In this document: piece after piece, positions 47,748 through 56,194 of the stretch
Layout of the letters: each line of letters opens with the position of its first letter
Numbering within the stretch: the stretch's first letter is position 1
Origin: Vibrio kanaloae
Lineage (GTDB): Bacteria > Pseudomonadota > Gammaproteobacteria > Enterobacterales > Vibrionaceae
NCBI RefSeq assembly: GCF_024347535.1
Contig: NZ_AP025498.1
Coordinates: forward strand, 186,001-250,000
Direction: 5' to 3'
DNA: 64,000 bases
Translations under genes and position numbers: made by a program
The notes under the pieces: generated by a model
What the model was told of the DNA's origin: nothing
Databases searched by the model: none
Seen by the model: the letters and a program-made list of their open reading frames with translations, nothing else

Positions 47748-48230
47748 TTACTCGTACGCGCTCAACCATGTTTTCAGAATTTGGTTGGTGTTCTTCTTCT
47801 GACTCGCAGACAATGATTTAACCAGTTTTTTCTGCATTTCGACATGTTCTGTCATCATTTGATCAATCAGAATAAGACCATCTTTGGTTAACTGGACACT
47901 CACGCTGCGTCTGTCTTCTTTACTGTGTTCACGACTGATTAGCCCTTTAGCTTCTAGCTTATCAAGGCGATTGGTCATCGCGCCAGATGTCAGCATCATG
48001 GATCCAATCAGTTCAGATGGCGTCAGTCGGTAAGGCTTTCCAGAACGTCGCAACGTCGCCAGCACATCAAACTCACCCAGCTTCATATCGTATTTTTTAT
48101 GAAGCTCGGCAACTTGCGTCTCCATATACTTGGCAATACGCATAATCCGGCCCATCATTGCCATTGGCTCAGTTTCTAGCTCAGGCTTTTCCTTTGCCCA
48201 TTGCTCTACTACGCGGTCGATAGCATCCAT
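47748..48230 (-). CDS. MarR-family transcriptional regulator
   Basis: About 160 residues. The winged helix reads LGEFDVLATLRRSG, RLTPSELIGSMMLTSGAMTN then RLDKLEAKGLISREHSKEDR and RSVSVQLTKDG. It is divergent from an EamA transporter gene across 120 bp containing a MarR-style palindrome, so it likely controls that gene. The ATG at 48230 is preferred (GGAGCGAG upstream); a GTG at 48263 is possible. Confidence 0.87.
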   Translation of the reverse strand: MDAIDRVVEQWAKEKPELETEPMAMMGRIMRIAKYMETQVAELHKKYDMKLGEFDVLATLRRSGKPYRLTPSELIGSMMLTSGAMTNRLDKLEAKGLISREHSKEDRRSVSVQLTKDGLILIDQMMTEHVEMQKKLVKSLSASQKKNTNQILKTWLSAYE

Positions 48231-48270
48231 TTGCAATCTCGCTCCGTTATTAGTCTTAATCACTTCAAAC

Positions 48271-48348
48271 TAGTTTAACATAAAGATACTTTACAACCAC
48301 TAGTTCTCAGTATACAGTTCACACTATAGTTATCTTAACGTAAAGATA
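48271..48348. promoter_or_regulatory. Probable MarR operators between marR and the EamA gene
   Basis: TATCTTAACGTAAAGATA at 48331-48348 is a palindrome with one mismatch; a half-conserved copy, TAGTTTAACATAAAGATA, lies at 48271-48288. Both share TAAAGATA. Confidence 0.6.
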
Positions 48349-48354
48349 TTTTAA

Positions 48355-49248
48355 ATGAATATATTATTAGCAATGATCCCCGCGTTTTTTTGGGGAACAA
48401 CCTATGCAGTAACACAATTTACGCTACAGGAGTGGCCACCATTATTATTGGGTGCTTTGCGTGCGTTACCTGCCGGTTTGTTATTGCTAGCAGTCAAACC
48501 AACACTGCCTAAAAAAGGCGAGTGGCAGATCATTTTCACATTGGGCCTTATCAATATCGCGACCTTCTTTGGCTTGATCTTCGTGATGGCGCTAACGCTG
48601 CCTTCGGCAATCTCTGGCGTGGGTATGATATCTGTGCCTGTATTCGCAATGATCTTCCATTGGGTAGTGAAGAAGCAACGTCCGCATTTGATTCAAGCCC
48701 TTTCTGGTATAGGCTTGATCACCTTAGCGTGGATTCTATTTAACCCAAGTCAAATCGCTTTGAACCCAATCGGTTTAGGTGCGATGTTCGCGGCAATCAT
48801 GTGTATCGTAATCGGCAGCAGCATTACCAAATCATTAGGTAACCGCATGCATTGGTGGAAGGTATTAACTTGGCAGCTCATTCTAGGCGGTACGATTTTG
48901 TCTGTCGCATCTGGCGTCCATGCGTTCATCGACCCGCAGCCTTATGTTAACGCTGTCACTCATTTCGATACGCGTAATGCAATGGGTCTACTGTGGGTAA
49001 TTGGACTGAACACAGCACTTGGTTACGGCATGTACGTATGGTTGCTACAACGTATGTCTGTGGTTGATTTCACCTTCGGTGGTATCGCCAACCCAGTGGC
49101 TGGTATCGTGACAGGAATGGTGTTGATGGGCGAATCGTTCACTGCGGTTCAATACTCATTGATGACAGGTATGATCGTGATGTCACTGCTACCCCAGTTG
49201 ATTCTTGCAATCCGACAACCCAAAGCGGTCAAGCCCGTTACACAGTAA
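48355..49248 (+). CDS. EamA/DMT-family transporter
   Basis: 297-residue inner-membrane protein with ten hydrophobic segments in two EamA repeats, beginning MNILLAMIPAFFWGTTYAVT. The family exports amino acids or metabolites. The second repeat includes LGYGMYVWLLQRMSVVDFTF. It is divergent from the MarR gene, a common efflux arrangement. Its ATG lies just after the operator-like palindrome. Substrate unknown. Confidence 0.87.
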   Translation: MNILLAMIPAFFWGTTYAVTQFTLQEWPPLLLGALRALPAGLLLLAVKPTLPKKGEWQIIFTLGLINIATFFGLIFVMALTLPSAISGVGMISVPVFAMIFHWVVKKQRPHLIQALSGIGLITLAWILFNPSQIALNPIGLGAMFAAIMCIVIGSSITKSLGNRMHWWKVLTWQLILGGTILSVASGVHAFIDPQPYVNAVTHFDTRNAMGLLWVIGLNTALGYGMYVWLLQRMSVVDFTFGGIANPVAGIVTGMVLMGESFTAVQYSLMTGMIVMSLLPQLILAIRQPKAVKPVTQ

Positions 49249-49280
49249 ATCTTACTGATAACCCCGCTCTAGTACTTACA

Positions 49281-49310
49281 AAAAGCTCCAGTATCACTAT
49301 TGGAGCTTTT
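49281..49310. terminator. Bidirectional terminator
   Basis: AAAAGCTCCA (49281-49290) pairs perfectly with TGGAGCTTTT (49301-49310). Confidence 0.85.
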
Positions 49311-49336
49311 GCGTATCTCATCAGAACGATACCGAG

Positions 49337-50518
49337 TTAGCGCCAGCTAAAGACACGAACTTCGTTTCCTTCTTCCGGCTTCTTGGGAATATTCAATGAA
49401 AGTGCAAGAGACATTGCCGCCATAACGGCACCAATATAGAAAACCGTTGCAGGAGATGATAACCAAATCACACCAAACACGACTGGAATCACAACCGCTG
49501 CAATATGGTTAATAGTGAAAGAGACACCGGCAGTTGATGCCATATCCGCTGGGTCAGCAATTTTCTGAAAGTAGGTTTTAATTGCCAAAGCGAGTGCAAA
49601 GAATAAGTGATCAACCACATAGAGCGCAGCCGCCCACTCGGCGCTTTGTACCAAACCATAACCGACAAACACACCAATTAGGCCTACGTATTCGAAAATC
49701 AATGCCTTACGCTCGCCCACTACACCAATAAATTTACCTATACGTTTTGCGAACAAGAAGTTAAATAGGTAGTTAACTAAGAACAGTAGCGTTACGTCAG
49801 CGGCTGAGTAGCCGAACTTCTCGACCATCAGAAACCCCGCGAATACGGTAAAAATTTGTCTTCTTGCTCCGCTCATAAACGTTAGCGCATAGTAAAGCCA
49901 GTAACGCTTTCTAAGTACCAGTTTCTTATTTTGTGGGGTCTTAGTTTGAAACTCAGGGAAACCAAAGGTCATTACCAGTACAAGAATAAAACCGATCCCT
50001 CCGGTGATGCCATACACCCAAGAAAATCTGAAGTTAAGCAGCTCCAACATCACCCAGATTGAGCCATAAGTGATCAGTGACGCCAGCGCCCCAACCGAGA
50101 TCATTTTGCCCAGCATCTCTGGCGCTTCTTCTTTGCTTAGCCACTGTAACGACAAAGACTGCTTGAGCGTCTCAAAATAATGGAAACCGGTCGACATCAA
50201 AATAGTGGTCATCAACAAACCGGTTAATGACGGAAAGAGACCGGTAATCGCTGTCCCCACAGTTAGCATTGCCAGTGATACCAACATGAAACGTTGCTCG
50301 CGAATGAACGCCAACACAAACACGACAGTAAACGCCAAGAAGCCCGGGATCTCACGAACACTTTGTAGCAACCCAATATCAGCACCATCAAAGTTCGCCT
50401 TTTCAATCACGAAGTTATTCAGCAGAACCATCCAGCTCGAAAATGCGATAGGTACAATAATCGAAATCAGTAATAAAAAATTTTGCGGCGTTTTCCAGCT
50501 CGCGGTTCTATCGAACAT
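49337..50518 (-). CDS. MFS transporter
   Basis: 393 residues with 12 hydrophobic segments, a major facilitator superfamily permease. The N-half has LQSVREIPGFLAFTVVFVLA and the loop after helix 2 is short. Substrate not identifiable. Its start overlaps the stop of the kinase-like gene upstream by 11 bases, so the two are translationally coupled. Confidence 0.82.
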   Translation of the reverse strand: MFDRTASWKTPQNFLLLISIIVPIAFSSWMVLLNNFVIEKANFDGADIGLLQSVREIPGFLAFTVVFVLAFIREQRFMLVSLAMLTVGTAITGLFPSLTGLLMTTILMSTGFHYFETLKQSLSLQWLSKEEAPEMLGKMISVGALASLITYGSIWVMLELLNFRFSWVYGITGGIGFILVLVMTFGFPEFQTKTPQNKKLVLRKRYWLYYALTFMSGARRQIFTVFAGFLMVEKFGYSAADVTLLFLVNYLFNFLFAKRIGKFIGVVGERKALIFEYVGLIGVFVGYGLVQSAEWAAALYVVDHLFFALALAIKTYFQKIADPADMASTAGVSFTINHIAAVVIPVVFGVIWLSSPATVFYIGAVMAAMSLALSLNIPKKPEEGNEVRVFSWR

Positions 50519-51668
50519 TGACGGACTCCTGTTCGTCTAATTGAGTGAGCACTCGTAAGGTCAACTGCTCAGTATACGGGTTAATCTTCCAGTGCTCTGG
50601 GCTCCAACCTTTTACGAAACGTTGGAAATCAGCCCATGCCACATAAAACATAGGTCGCCACGCAGCTTCGACATCATAGAACGAGAGTTGTGGTTGATAG
50701 TGTGCCAGTGCCTCTTTCAAGTGTTGGAAGTAAATGTATAAGAGCTGTGATTCAAGCTCAACGCAATCTTGCGGCCTAATCGCGCTGCTCATGAACAAAG
50801 CCACGTCTTTCATCGCACACCCGTTTCCAACATATTGAAAATCGACGGCAGCCGCGTTTTCTCCAGCTAAATCAAAACAGAAGTTGGCAAGTTTAGCGTC
50901 ACCATGCACTAAAGTTGGATACGGACACTCTCTAAGTAGACGGTCGATGTGTTGTGCTTGGTTCTTTAATGGTAAGTCTGTCAGCGCGTTTAACTCATCA
51001 GGACGCGTGTCTAAATGCCAGTATGTGCCAACTTTCCATAATGACGCAGACTGCTCTTGATCGATATGGATGTGCTTCGCGTGAAAATTAGCGAGCCACT
51101 TTAGACAAGCGTTGCGCTGTTTAACCTCCAAAGATGTATAACGGAGTGCTAACTCAAGTTGAGTATCTTTGGCAGCCAATTCATCAAAAACGGAGAGTAC
51201 ATCAAACTGAGAGGTCAACGGAAAGCCGACACCCGCTAGATCTTGCATCACGATAAGCCACTCGTTCTCTTCTAGTTCACAATGCAACCCTACAGGCATA
51301 GGACAACGTTCATCCCACTGTTGAGTGAAGGATTGATACCAAACCGTCTCCACTTGGTAAGAATTCACTTTACGTTGGTGAGATAATCTGGTGTTCCAAC
51401 CCTTTGGGTGATTCGCTTTATCCGGCAACGCGACATGTTTAACGATGAGGCTATTGAATGGAGCACTGCTTTCTTTAGAAAAAACCAAACGGACCAACTC
51501 ACCATATCCGCCCCACAAACGTTGAATCACTTGGGTATCAAACCCTCGATTACACCCAAGTGAGGTGGCAATTTTTTGATAGAGTTCAGGTTGATCGATA
51601 CTCAAACTGACTTCGGGTTGAACGGTATTTTTTGACGATATTGATTGAGACACCATTGATCGAGACAT
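50508..51668 (-). CDS. Kinase-like phosphotransferase (APH/choline-kinase fold)
   Basis: 386 residues of the aminoglycoside-phosphotransferase/choline-kinase-like superfamily, closest in pattern to the CHK-kinase-like group. The catalytic loop is PTLVHGDAKLANFCFD (HGDxxxxN) and the metal motif is AAVDFQYVGNG (DFQ in place of DFE/DWE). N-terminal part VIQRLWGGYGELVRLVF is the nucleotide-binding lobe. It is coupled to an MFS permease, suggesting phosphorylation of a small hydroxylated substrate handled by that permease. Substrate unknown. Confidence 0.78.
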   Translation of the reverse strand: MSRSMVSQSISSKNTVQPEVSLSIDQPELYQKIATSLGCNRGFDTQVIQRLWGGYGELVRLVFSKESSAPFNSLIVKHVALPDKANHPKGWNTRLSHQRKVNSYQVETVWYQSFTQQWDERCPMPVGLHCELEENEWLIVMQDLAGVGFPLTSQFDVLSVFDELAAKDTQLELALRYTSLEVKQRNACLKWLANFHAKHIHIDQEQSASLWKVGTYWHLDTRPDELNALTDLPLKNQAQHIDRLLRECPYPTLVHGDAKLANFCFDLAGENAAAVDFQYVGNGCAMKDVALFMSSAIRPQDCVELESQLLYIYFQHLKEALAHYQPQLSFYDVEAAWRPMFYVAWADFQRFVKGWSPEHWKINPYTEQLTLRVLTQLDEQESVNVR

Positions 51669-51678
51669 AACTGCTGTT

Positions 51679-51963
51679 TTATGCCTCAGACGCTAAAAGG
51701 TGTGACCATTGTTGCTGCCTATTCATGTAATGCACCACATAGCTACAAACAGGGACAATTTTGAAGCCCGCTTGCTCAATTTCGGGTAACACGTACTCCA
51801 TCATCACCTTACCAAAGCCCTTACCTTGTAGGTCATCAGGTATGCGAGTCGAGGTAATATGCAGCACATCTCCCTGTCTCTGATACTTAACAACAGCAAA
51901 TTGGTTAGGCTCTAGCTCAACTGTGATCTGATTCTCTTTTTGATCCCATTTTATGGTCTTCAT
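51679..51963 (-). CDS. Small GNAT-like N-acetyltransferase (NATD1 type)
   Basis: 94 residues, the minimal one-domain acetyltransferase of the YjdJ/NATD1 kind. The acetyl-CoA loop is RIPDDLQGKGFGKVMMEYVL, followed by CSYVVHYMNR. Start ATG at 51963 after TTGGAG; TTG codons just upstream are in frame. It lies 10 bases before the kinase-like gene, so it probably heads a three-gene transcript with it and the MFS permease. Confidence 0.82.
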   Translation of the reverse strand: MKTIKWDQKENQITVELEPNQFAVVKYQRQGDVLHITSTRIPDDLQGKGFGKVMMEYVLPEIEQAGFKIVPVCSYVVHYMNRQQQWSHLLASEA

Positions 51964-52239
51964 TCTCAACTCCAACAAATAATTGATACACCAAACAATT
52001 AAAGTTTGAAGTATTAGTTCCTTGTAATAGACTAACGCAAGTGCATAGAAATAGAACTAAGTACTTACAATCAAAGCAAATGTTTTTAGAGTTCGCGGCT
52101 TAATATAAAATTATCAACCAATGATAACACTCTCTAAACCATCGTAACGTACACCTATAAAATCTAGCACGTAATAACCCATTGTTAGAAAGTTATTCAT
52201 ATAACGAACAAACGCATGTTGGCACATGGAGAGTAGAGA

Positions 52240-52986
52240 ATGAACGCACCACTGAAGAAGCCTTTGGAGCATAATCAGGCCCTTCAAGACCCTCGTAATC
52301 GTACCGTTTCCACGATTAACAGCACTGATGCACTCGCCATGATCGAACACGGGAGTGAGCTTACGCTGAATGTCTCGACACCCGTTGGCACAAAGTTTCT
52401 CGCCACGACAAAGTTTATCGGTACTCACAGTGAGAACTGTATCCTTATTGAGGTTCCAGAAGTCTCAAACAACGACCTTAATTTTTTCTTCCAAGAAGGT
52501 TTTTGGATGACAGCTCGTGCATATTCTCTAAGAGGTGAAGGCGCGCTGATCCACTTTAGGTGCCAGATTCACCATCATGTTGGTGACCCCTTCCCCCTGC
52601 TTGTTCTTTCCACGCCAAGTACGATGCAAGTAACTCAGCTTCGTAAAGAAACACGTTATGAGGTAAACCTCAGTTCAAGAATTATCTTAAATGACCAACG
52701 CATGAATTGCGAAATTAGGGATTTATCGAAAAGTGGTTGTCGCTTTGTGACATCACCCACTGCTCGACCTATTCAGATCACCGATAGAGTATCCATAGAG
52801 ATCACGCCAGAAAACTACAACGGACCATTGATCCCTCCGCTTAGAGGGATTGTCTGCAATCTACAAAAGTCGACACATTACGCGCGATATGGCATCGAAT
52901 TTGATGATATTGGTAGAGCCAACGCCAAAAACTTACTCGGAAAATTGAAGTTCGACGGTATTAAGCTCCGTTTACGGAATGCTTGA
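52240..52986 (+). CDS. PilZ-domain cyclic-di-GMP receptor, YcgR-like
   Basis: 248 residues. Residues about 35-125 are a YcgR-type N-terminal barrel (HGSELTLNVSTPVGTKFLAT). Residues about 135-240 are PilZ with the c-di-GMP motifs RKETRYEV (RxxxR) and DLSKSGCRF ((D/N)xSxxG). Such proteins tune flagellar motility or adhesion. GGAGAG precedes the ATG. Free-standing gene with a strong terminator. Confidence 0.88.
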   Translation: MNAPLKKPLEHNQALQDPRNRTVSTINSTDALAMIEHGSELTLNVSTPVGTKFLATTKFIGTHSENCILIEVPEVSNNDLNFFFQEGFWMTARAYSLRGEGALIHFRCQIHHHVGDPFPLLVLSTPSTMQVTQLRKETRYEVNLSSRIILNDQRMNCEIRDLSKSGCRFVTSPTARPIQITDRVSIEITPENYNGPLIPPLRGIVCNLQKSTHYARYGIEFDDIGRANAKNLLGKLKFDGIKLRLRNA

Positions 52987-53011
52987 GCACTCGAGATTGT
53001 AAGAATAAAAA

Positions 53012-53040
53012 AACAGCCATCGATAATGTCGATGGCTGTT
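53012..53040. terminator. Bidirectional terminator
   Basis: AACAGCCATCGA (53012-53023) pairs perfectly with TCGATGGCTGTT (53029-53040), flanked by A and T runs. Confidence 0.88.
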
Positions 53041-53087
53041 TCGTTTACAGTTAACTGTCGTTTAGCGGATTTACGTAAGGCGATAAG

Positions 53088-55448
53088 CTATTTACGAAGC
53101 GCGTTAAGTTTAGCTTGAGCGATACCAAAGATAGTATTGATTGGATAACTCCCCTCATCGCTAAGCTCACCCGCCGCTTTGCCAGTGAACAACTCAATCG
53201 CTTCCGTCACATGATCGATAGCCCAAATATTAAACTCACCCTTTTCAACCGCCTTAACGATATCGCTACGCAGCATTAAATTATGAACATTCGAACGCGG
53301 GATGATCACCCCTTGCTCACCTGAACGTCCTTTGATCTCGCATACATCAAAGAACCCCTCAATTTTCTCATTCACACCCCCAATTGGCTGAGATTCACCA
53401 AACTGGTTCATGGAACCGGTAATTGCAATGTCTTGACGGTTTGGCTGCTTCGAAAATGCCGACACCACCGCACAAAACTCCGCCATACTCGCACTGTCAC
53501 CATCTACGCCACCGTACGATTGCTCGAAAGTAATATTAGTGGTGAGTGGAACTTTCGCCGTTTTACCGAAGACCGAAGAAAGATACGCAGATAATATCAT
53601 TACCCCTTTCGAGTGAATACTGCCACCTAGGTCTACATTTCTTTCTATATCAACCACTTCACCGTCACCGTAAGCCGTGGTTGCGGTGATTCGGTTCGGG
53701 GCACCAAACATATGATCTGTCGTACTCAATACAGACAGAGCATTGACCTGTCCCACCGATAGGCCATCAACACGAAGTAAGGTCGTACCATTGATGAACG
53801 TTTCCATCACGCTGTCTTGCAACCGGCCGACACGCATTTGCTGATTCGATAACGCTTGCTCAACATGTGTCGAGCGAATCAAATTCGACTTCGCTCCTCT
53901 TGCCACGTAGTTTGATTCACGAAGCAAATTCGCAATATGTGCTGAGTGCAAGGACAATTTACCTTGGTCACCAGCCTGACGAGAGCTATGTTCTATGATT
54001 CGCGCTATCGCTTTACGATCACAATGCAGCATGTTGTTGTCATGAACTATGCTCGAAATGAAGCGCGCGTAATGCATTTCCGAGTCCGCGGTACGCTTCA
54101 TCTCATCTTCAAAATCAGCCGTTACACGAAACAGTTCTGCAAACTCCGCATCGTAGTGCTGCAACAGTTGATAAGTACGATAATCACCAAAAAGAATGAT
54201 CTTAACATCTAATGGAATCGGTTCTGGATCAAGCGATACCGCTCCTGTCAACGTCACCTCTTTTTCCAACGAAGTGAAGCTCAGTTGACGAGAACGTAAA
54301 GCTCGTTTCAAGCCTTCCCATACATAAGGCTGTTCCAATACTTTCACTGCATCAATCAGTAATACGCCGCCGTTGGCTCGGTGTAAGCTACCCGCTCGAA
54401 TCAGAGAAAAGTCAGTAAATACCGTACCTTTAAAAGTCGCTGTTTCTACATAGCCAAACAGAGAGTGGTAGTTCGGGCTTTCTTCTACTACAACCGGTAG
54501 CGTTTGCTTTTTCTGGCTAACAATCACGTTAACGTTGTAACGGCGAGGTATTTTCTTATCTAAAGATGCTGTCGCTATTTCAGCTTGTTCTGTACTCTCT
54601 TCTAAGAAAATATCCGCGTTATCGACAATATCTTTTCGAAGTGACGTAAGGTACTTTTTGATCTCTGGATATTGACTGTAATCCTTCTTCAGCTGTTTGA
54701 TAAAGTGCGTAATGACGTCTCTCGCAGTATCATCATTCAGCTTTTGAATTTTCTCTGTATAGGTTTCTTCAAGCTCCGTCAGTTCACGAGAAATGGTTCT
54801 TAATCCTACTTCCAATGCATCGATGGTTTTATCGAATTGGTCCTGCTCCTCAGGCGACAGCAAATCAAAGCTCTCTTCGGTATGAAGCTCATCGCCATTC
54901 ATTGCAACGAATTGGTAATCGCCCTGCGTTGTGATAGTCAGGTTGATGCCCTTGTCTTTCGCTTCTTGACTAATCGCTTCCAACGCAGCCTGCTGCTTTG
55001 ACGCTAGCTGGTTTTTAAGCCTATCCGCTCGGCTAAAGTACATCTCATTATCAAAGGCAAGTGGCATTGCCTTAAGCAATTTACGCATTAACTTTTCAAT
55101 ATCTTGCTTTAAGTTACTGCCTACGCCTGTTGGTAATTTGAGAACTTTCGGTGTACGGATATCTTCAAAATTCGCGATATAGCACCAATCAAAAAGCTCT
55201 TCAGCTTTCTGAGGATGCCGGTTGAGATAGCGCAAAATCATGGTGCGTTTACCAAGGCCATTTCGCCCTATCGCATAAATGTTGTAACCCTTTTCCTTGA
55301 TTGACATCGCGAATTCAACGGCCTTTTGTGCTCGTTCCTGTCCGACAATCTCATCAATTGGAGCCAGTTCTTTGGTCGATTTACATGGTAGCTTCTCTAA
55401 TTCTGCTACCTGATACAGCTGTTCTGCATTAAGTCTTTGCATCGCCAT
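53088..55448 (-). CDS. Lon-related ATP-dependent protease (LonB/YcbZ-like)
   Basis: 786-residue cytoplasmic AAA+ protease. The ATPase part carries a P-loop variant GRNGLGKRT at 61-69, where Arg follows the Lys, and a Walker B-like GGVLLIDAVKVL. The long middle has a coiled coil (about 195-245). The C-terminal Lon protease domain has Ser652 (GVDGDSASM) and Lys695 (PIGGVNEKIEG), 43 residues apart exactly as in Lon. It is preceded by AAGGAGG. No adjacent partner. Confidence 0.88.
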   Translation of the reverse strand: MAMQRLNAEQLYQVAELEKLPCKSTKELAPIDEIVGQERAQKAVEFAMSIKEKGYNIYAIGRNGLGKRTMILRYLNRHPQKAEELFDWCYIANFEDIRTPKVLKLPTGVGSNLKQDIEKLMRKLLKAMPLAFDNEMYFSRADRLKNQLASKQQAALEAISQEAKDKGINLTITTQGDYQFVAMNGDELHTEESFDLLSPEEQDQFDKTIDALEVGLRTISRELTELEETYTEKIQKLNDDTARDVITHFIKQLKKDYSQYPEIKKYLTSLRKDIVDNADIFLEESTEQAEIATASLDKKIPRRYNVNVIVSQKKQTLPVVVEESPNYHSLFGYVETATFKGTVFTDFSLIRAGSLHRANGGVLLIDAVKVLEQPYVWEGLKRALRSRQLSFTSLEKEVTLTGAVSLDPEPIPLDVKIILFGDYRTYQLLQHYDAEFAELFRVTADFEDEMKRTADSEMHYARFISSIVHDNNMLHCDRKAIARIIEHSSRQAGDQGKLSLHSAHIANLLRESNYVARGAKSNLIRSTHVEQALSNQQMRVGRLQDSVMETFINGTTLLRVDGLSVGQVNALSVLSTTDHMFGAPNRITATTAYGDGEVVDIERNVDLGGSIHSKGVMILSAYLSSVFGKTAKVPLTTNITFEQSYGGVDGDSASMAEFCAVVSAFSKQPNRQDIAITGSMNQFGESQPIGGVNEKIEGFFDVCEIKGRSGEQGVIIPRSNVHNLMLRSDIVKAVEKGEFNIWAIDHVTEAIELFTGKAAGELSDEGSYPINTIFGIAQAKLNALRK

Positions 55449-55687
55449 CGCCGCCTCCTTAGTCCTTTATTACTTGGGGTAAATAAAATTAGTGTAGATG
55501 CAATTTCCTATAAATTTAGTGACTTACGCTACACGGCCGCCCAACCGGGCAAATAATGTACAATTTAACGCATTTTTAAGAATAATGAGGGTTTTAATTC
55601 ACCGACTTAACATGTGAATGATTTTAATTTGCAATTGATAATAAATATCATTAACATTTTAAAATATTCTAAAATGAGGATGTGGAC

Positions 55688-56182
55688 ATGGAAATTGAAC
55701 GATGCTGGATGCACTACCTAAAAGCTGAACAGTTAATGGAACAAGGTCACTGGCCTGAAGCACAGCGTCTTTACAGTGATGTTCTCAGTTCTCTTCCTCA
55801 TCACATCCAAGATGCGGCATATCAAAGCGACATCAAACCCTGCCAGTTTGCTTGCCTGCTTGCTGGGCTTAGAGACGCGAGCGTTGCTCAATCTGAGATT
55901 CTCAACCGTTTAGGGCAGCATCAACAGGCCTTCGATACCTTGAATCAGTCTTACGCACTGATGCAGTTTATCTCGCTTGAGAGCACTGAACTTATTCAAC
56001 GTACCTATGGGTTATTGGAACAACAAAGTGAAGACCTACTCAATCACCTTATCGCTTTTTGTAGTGCTCAGCGCAGCGCGCACTGGATGCTCGAACTAGA
56101 ACAAATTCAACGTGCTCATCATCACTTTGGGCAACTAAAAACAACGTCAGAAGTTCAATCTTCACCTAATGTCTTAAATTGA
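55688..56182 (+). CDS. Hypothetical TPR-like protein
   Basis: 164 residues, helical, no signal peptide. Residues about 8-38 (YLKAEQLMEQGHWPEAQRLY) and 80-110 (LNRLGQHQQAFDTLNQSYAL) look like single TPR helices, so a protein-interaction role is likely. The ATG at 55688 fits GAGGA eight bases upstream; a GTG at 55682 is possible. It ends 12 bases before the ABC ATPase gene, so they are probably co-transcribed. No specific function recognised. Confidence 0.7.
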   Translation: MEIERCWMHYLKAEQLMEQGHWPEAQRLYSDVLSSLPHHIQDAAYQSDIKPCQFACLLAGLRDASVAQSEILNRLGQHQQAFDTLNQSYALMQFISLESTELIQRTYGLLEQQSEDLLNHLIAFCSAQRSAHWMLELEQIQRAHHHFGQLKTTSEVQSSPNVLN

Positions 56183-56194
56183 TAAGGATATATC

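Noticed and set aside
48309..48314. GTATAC in the marR/EamA spacer as another purine-regulon site
   Set aside because: Flanks (CAGTATACAGTT) do not match TTGTATACAA; only the six-base core is shared.
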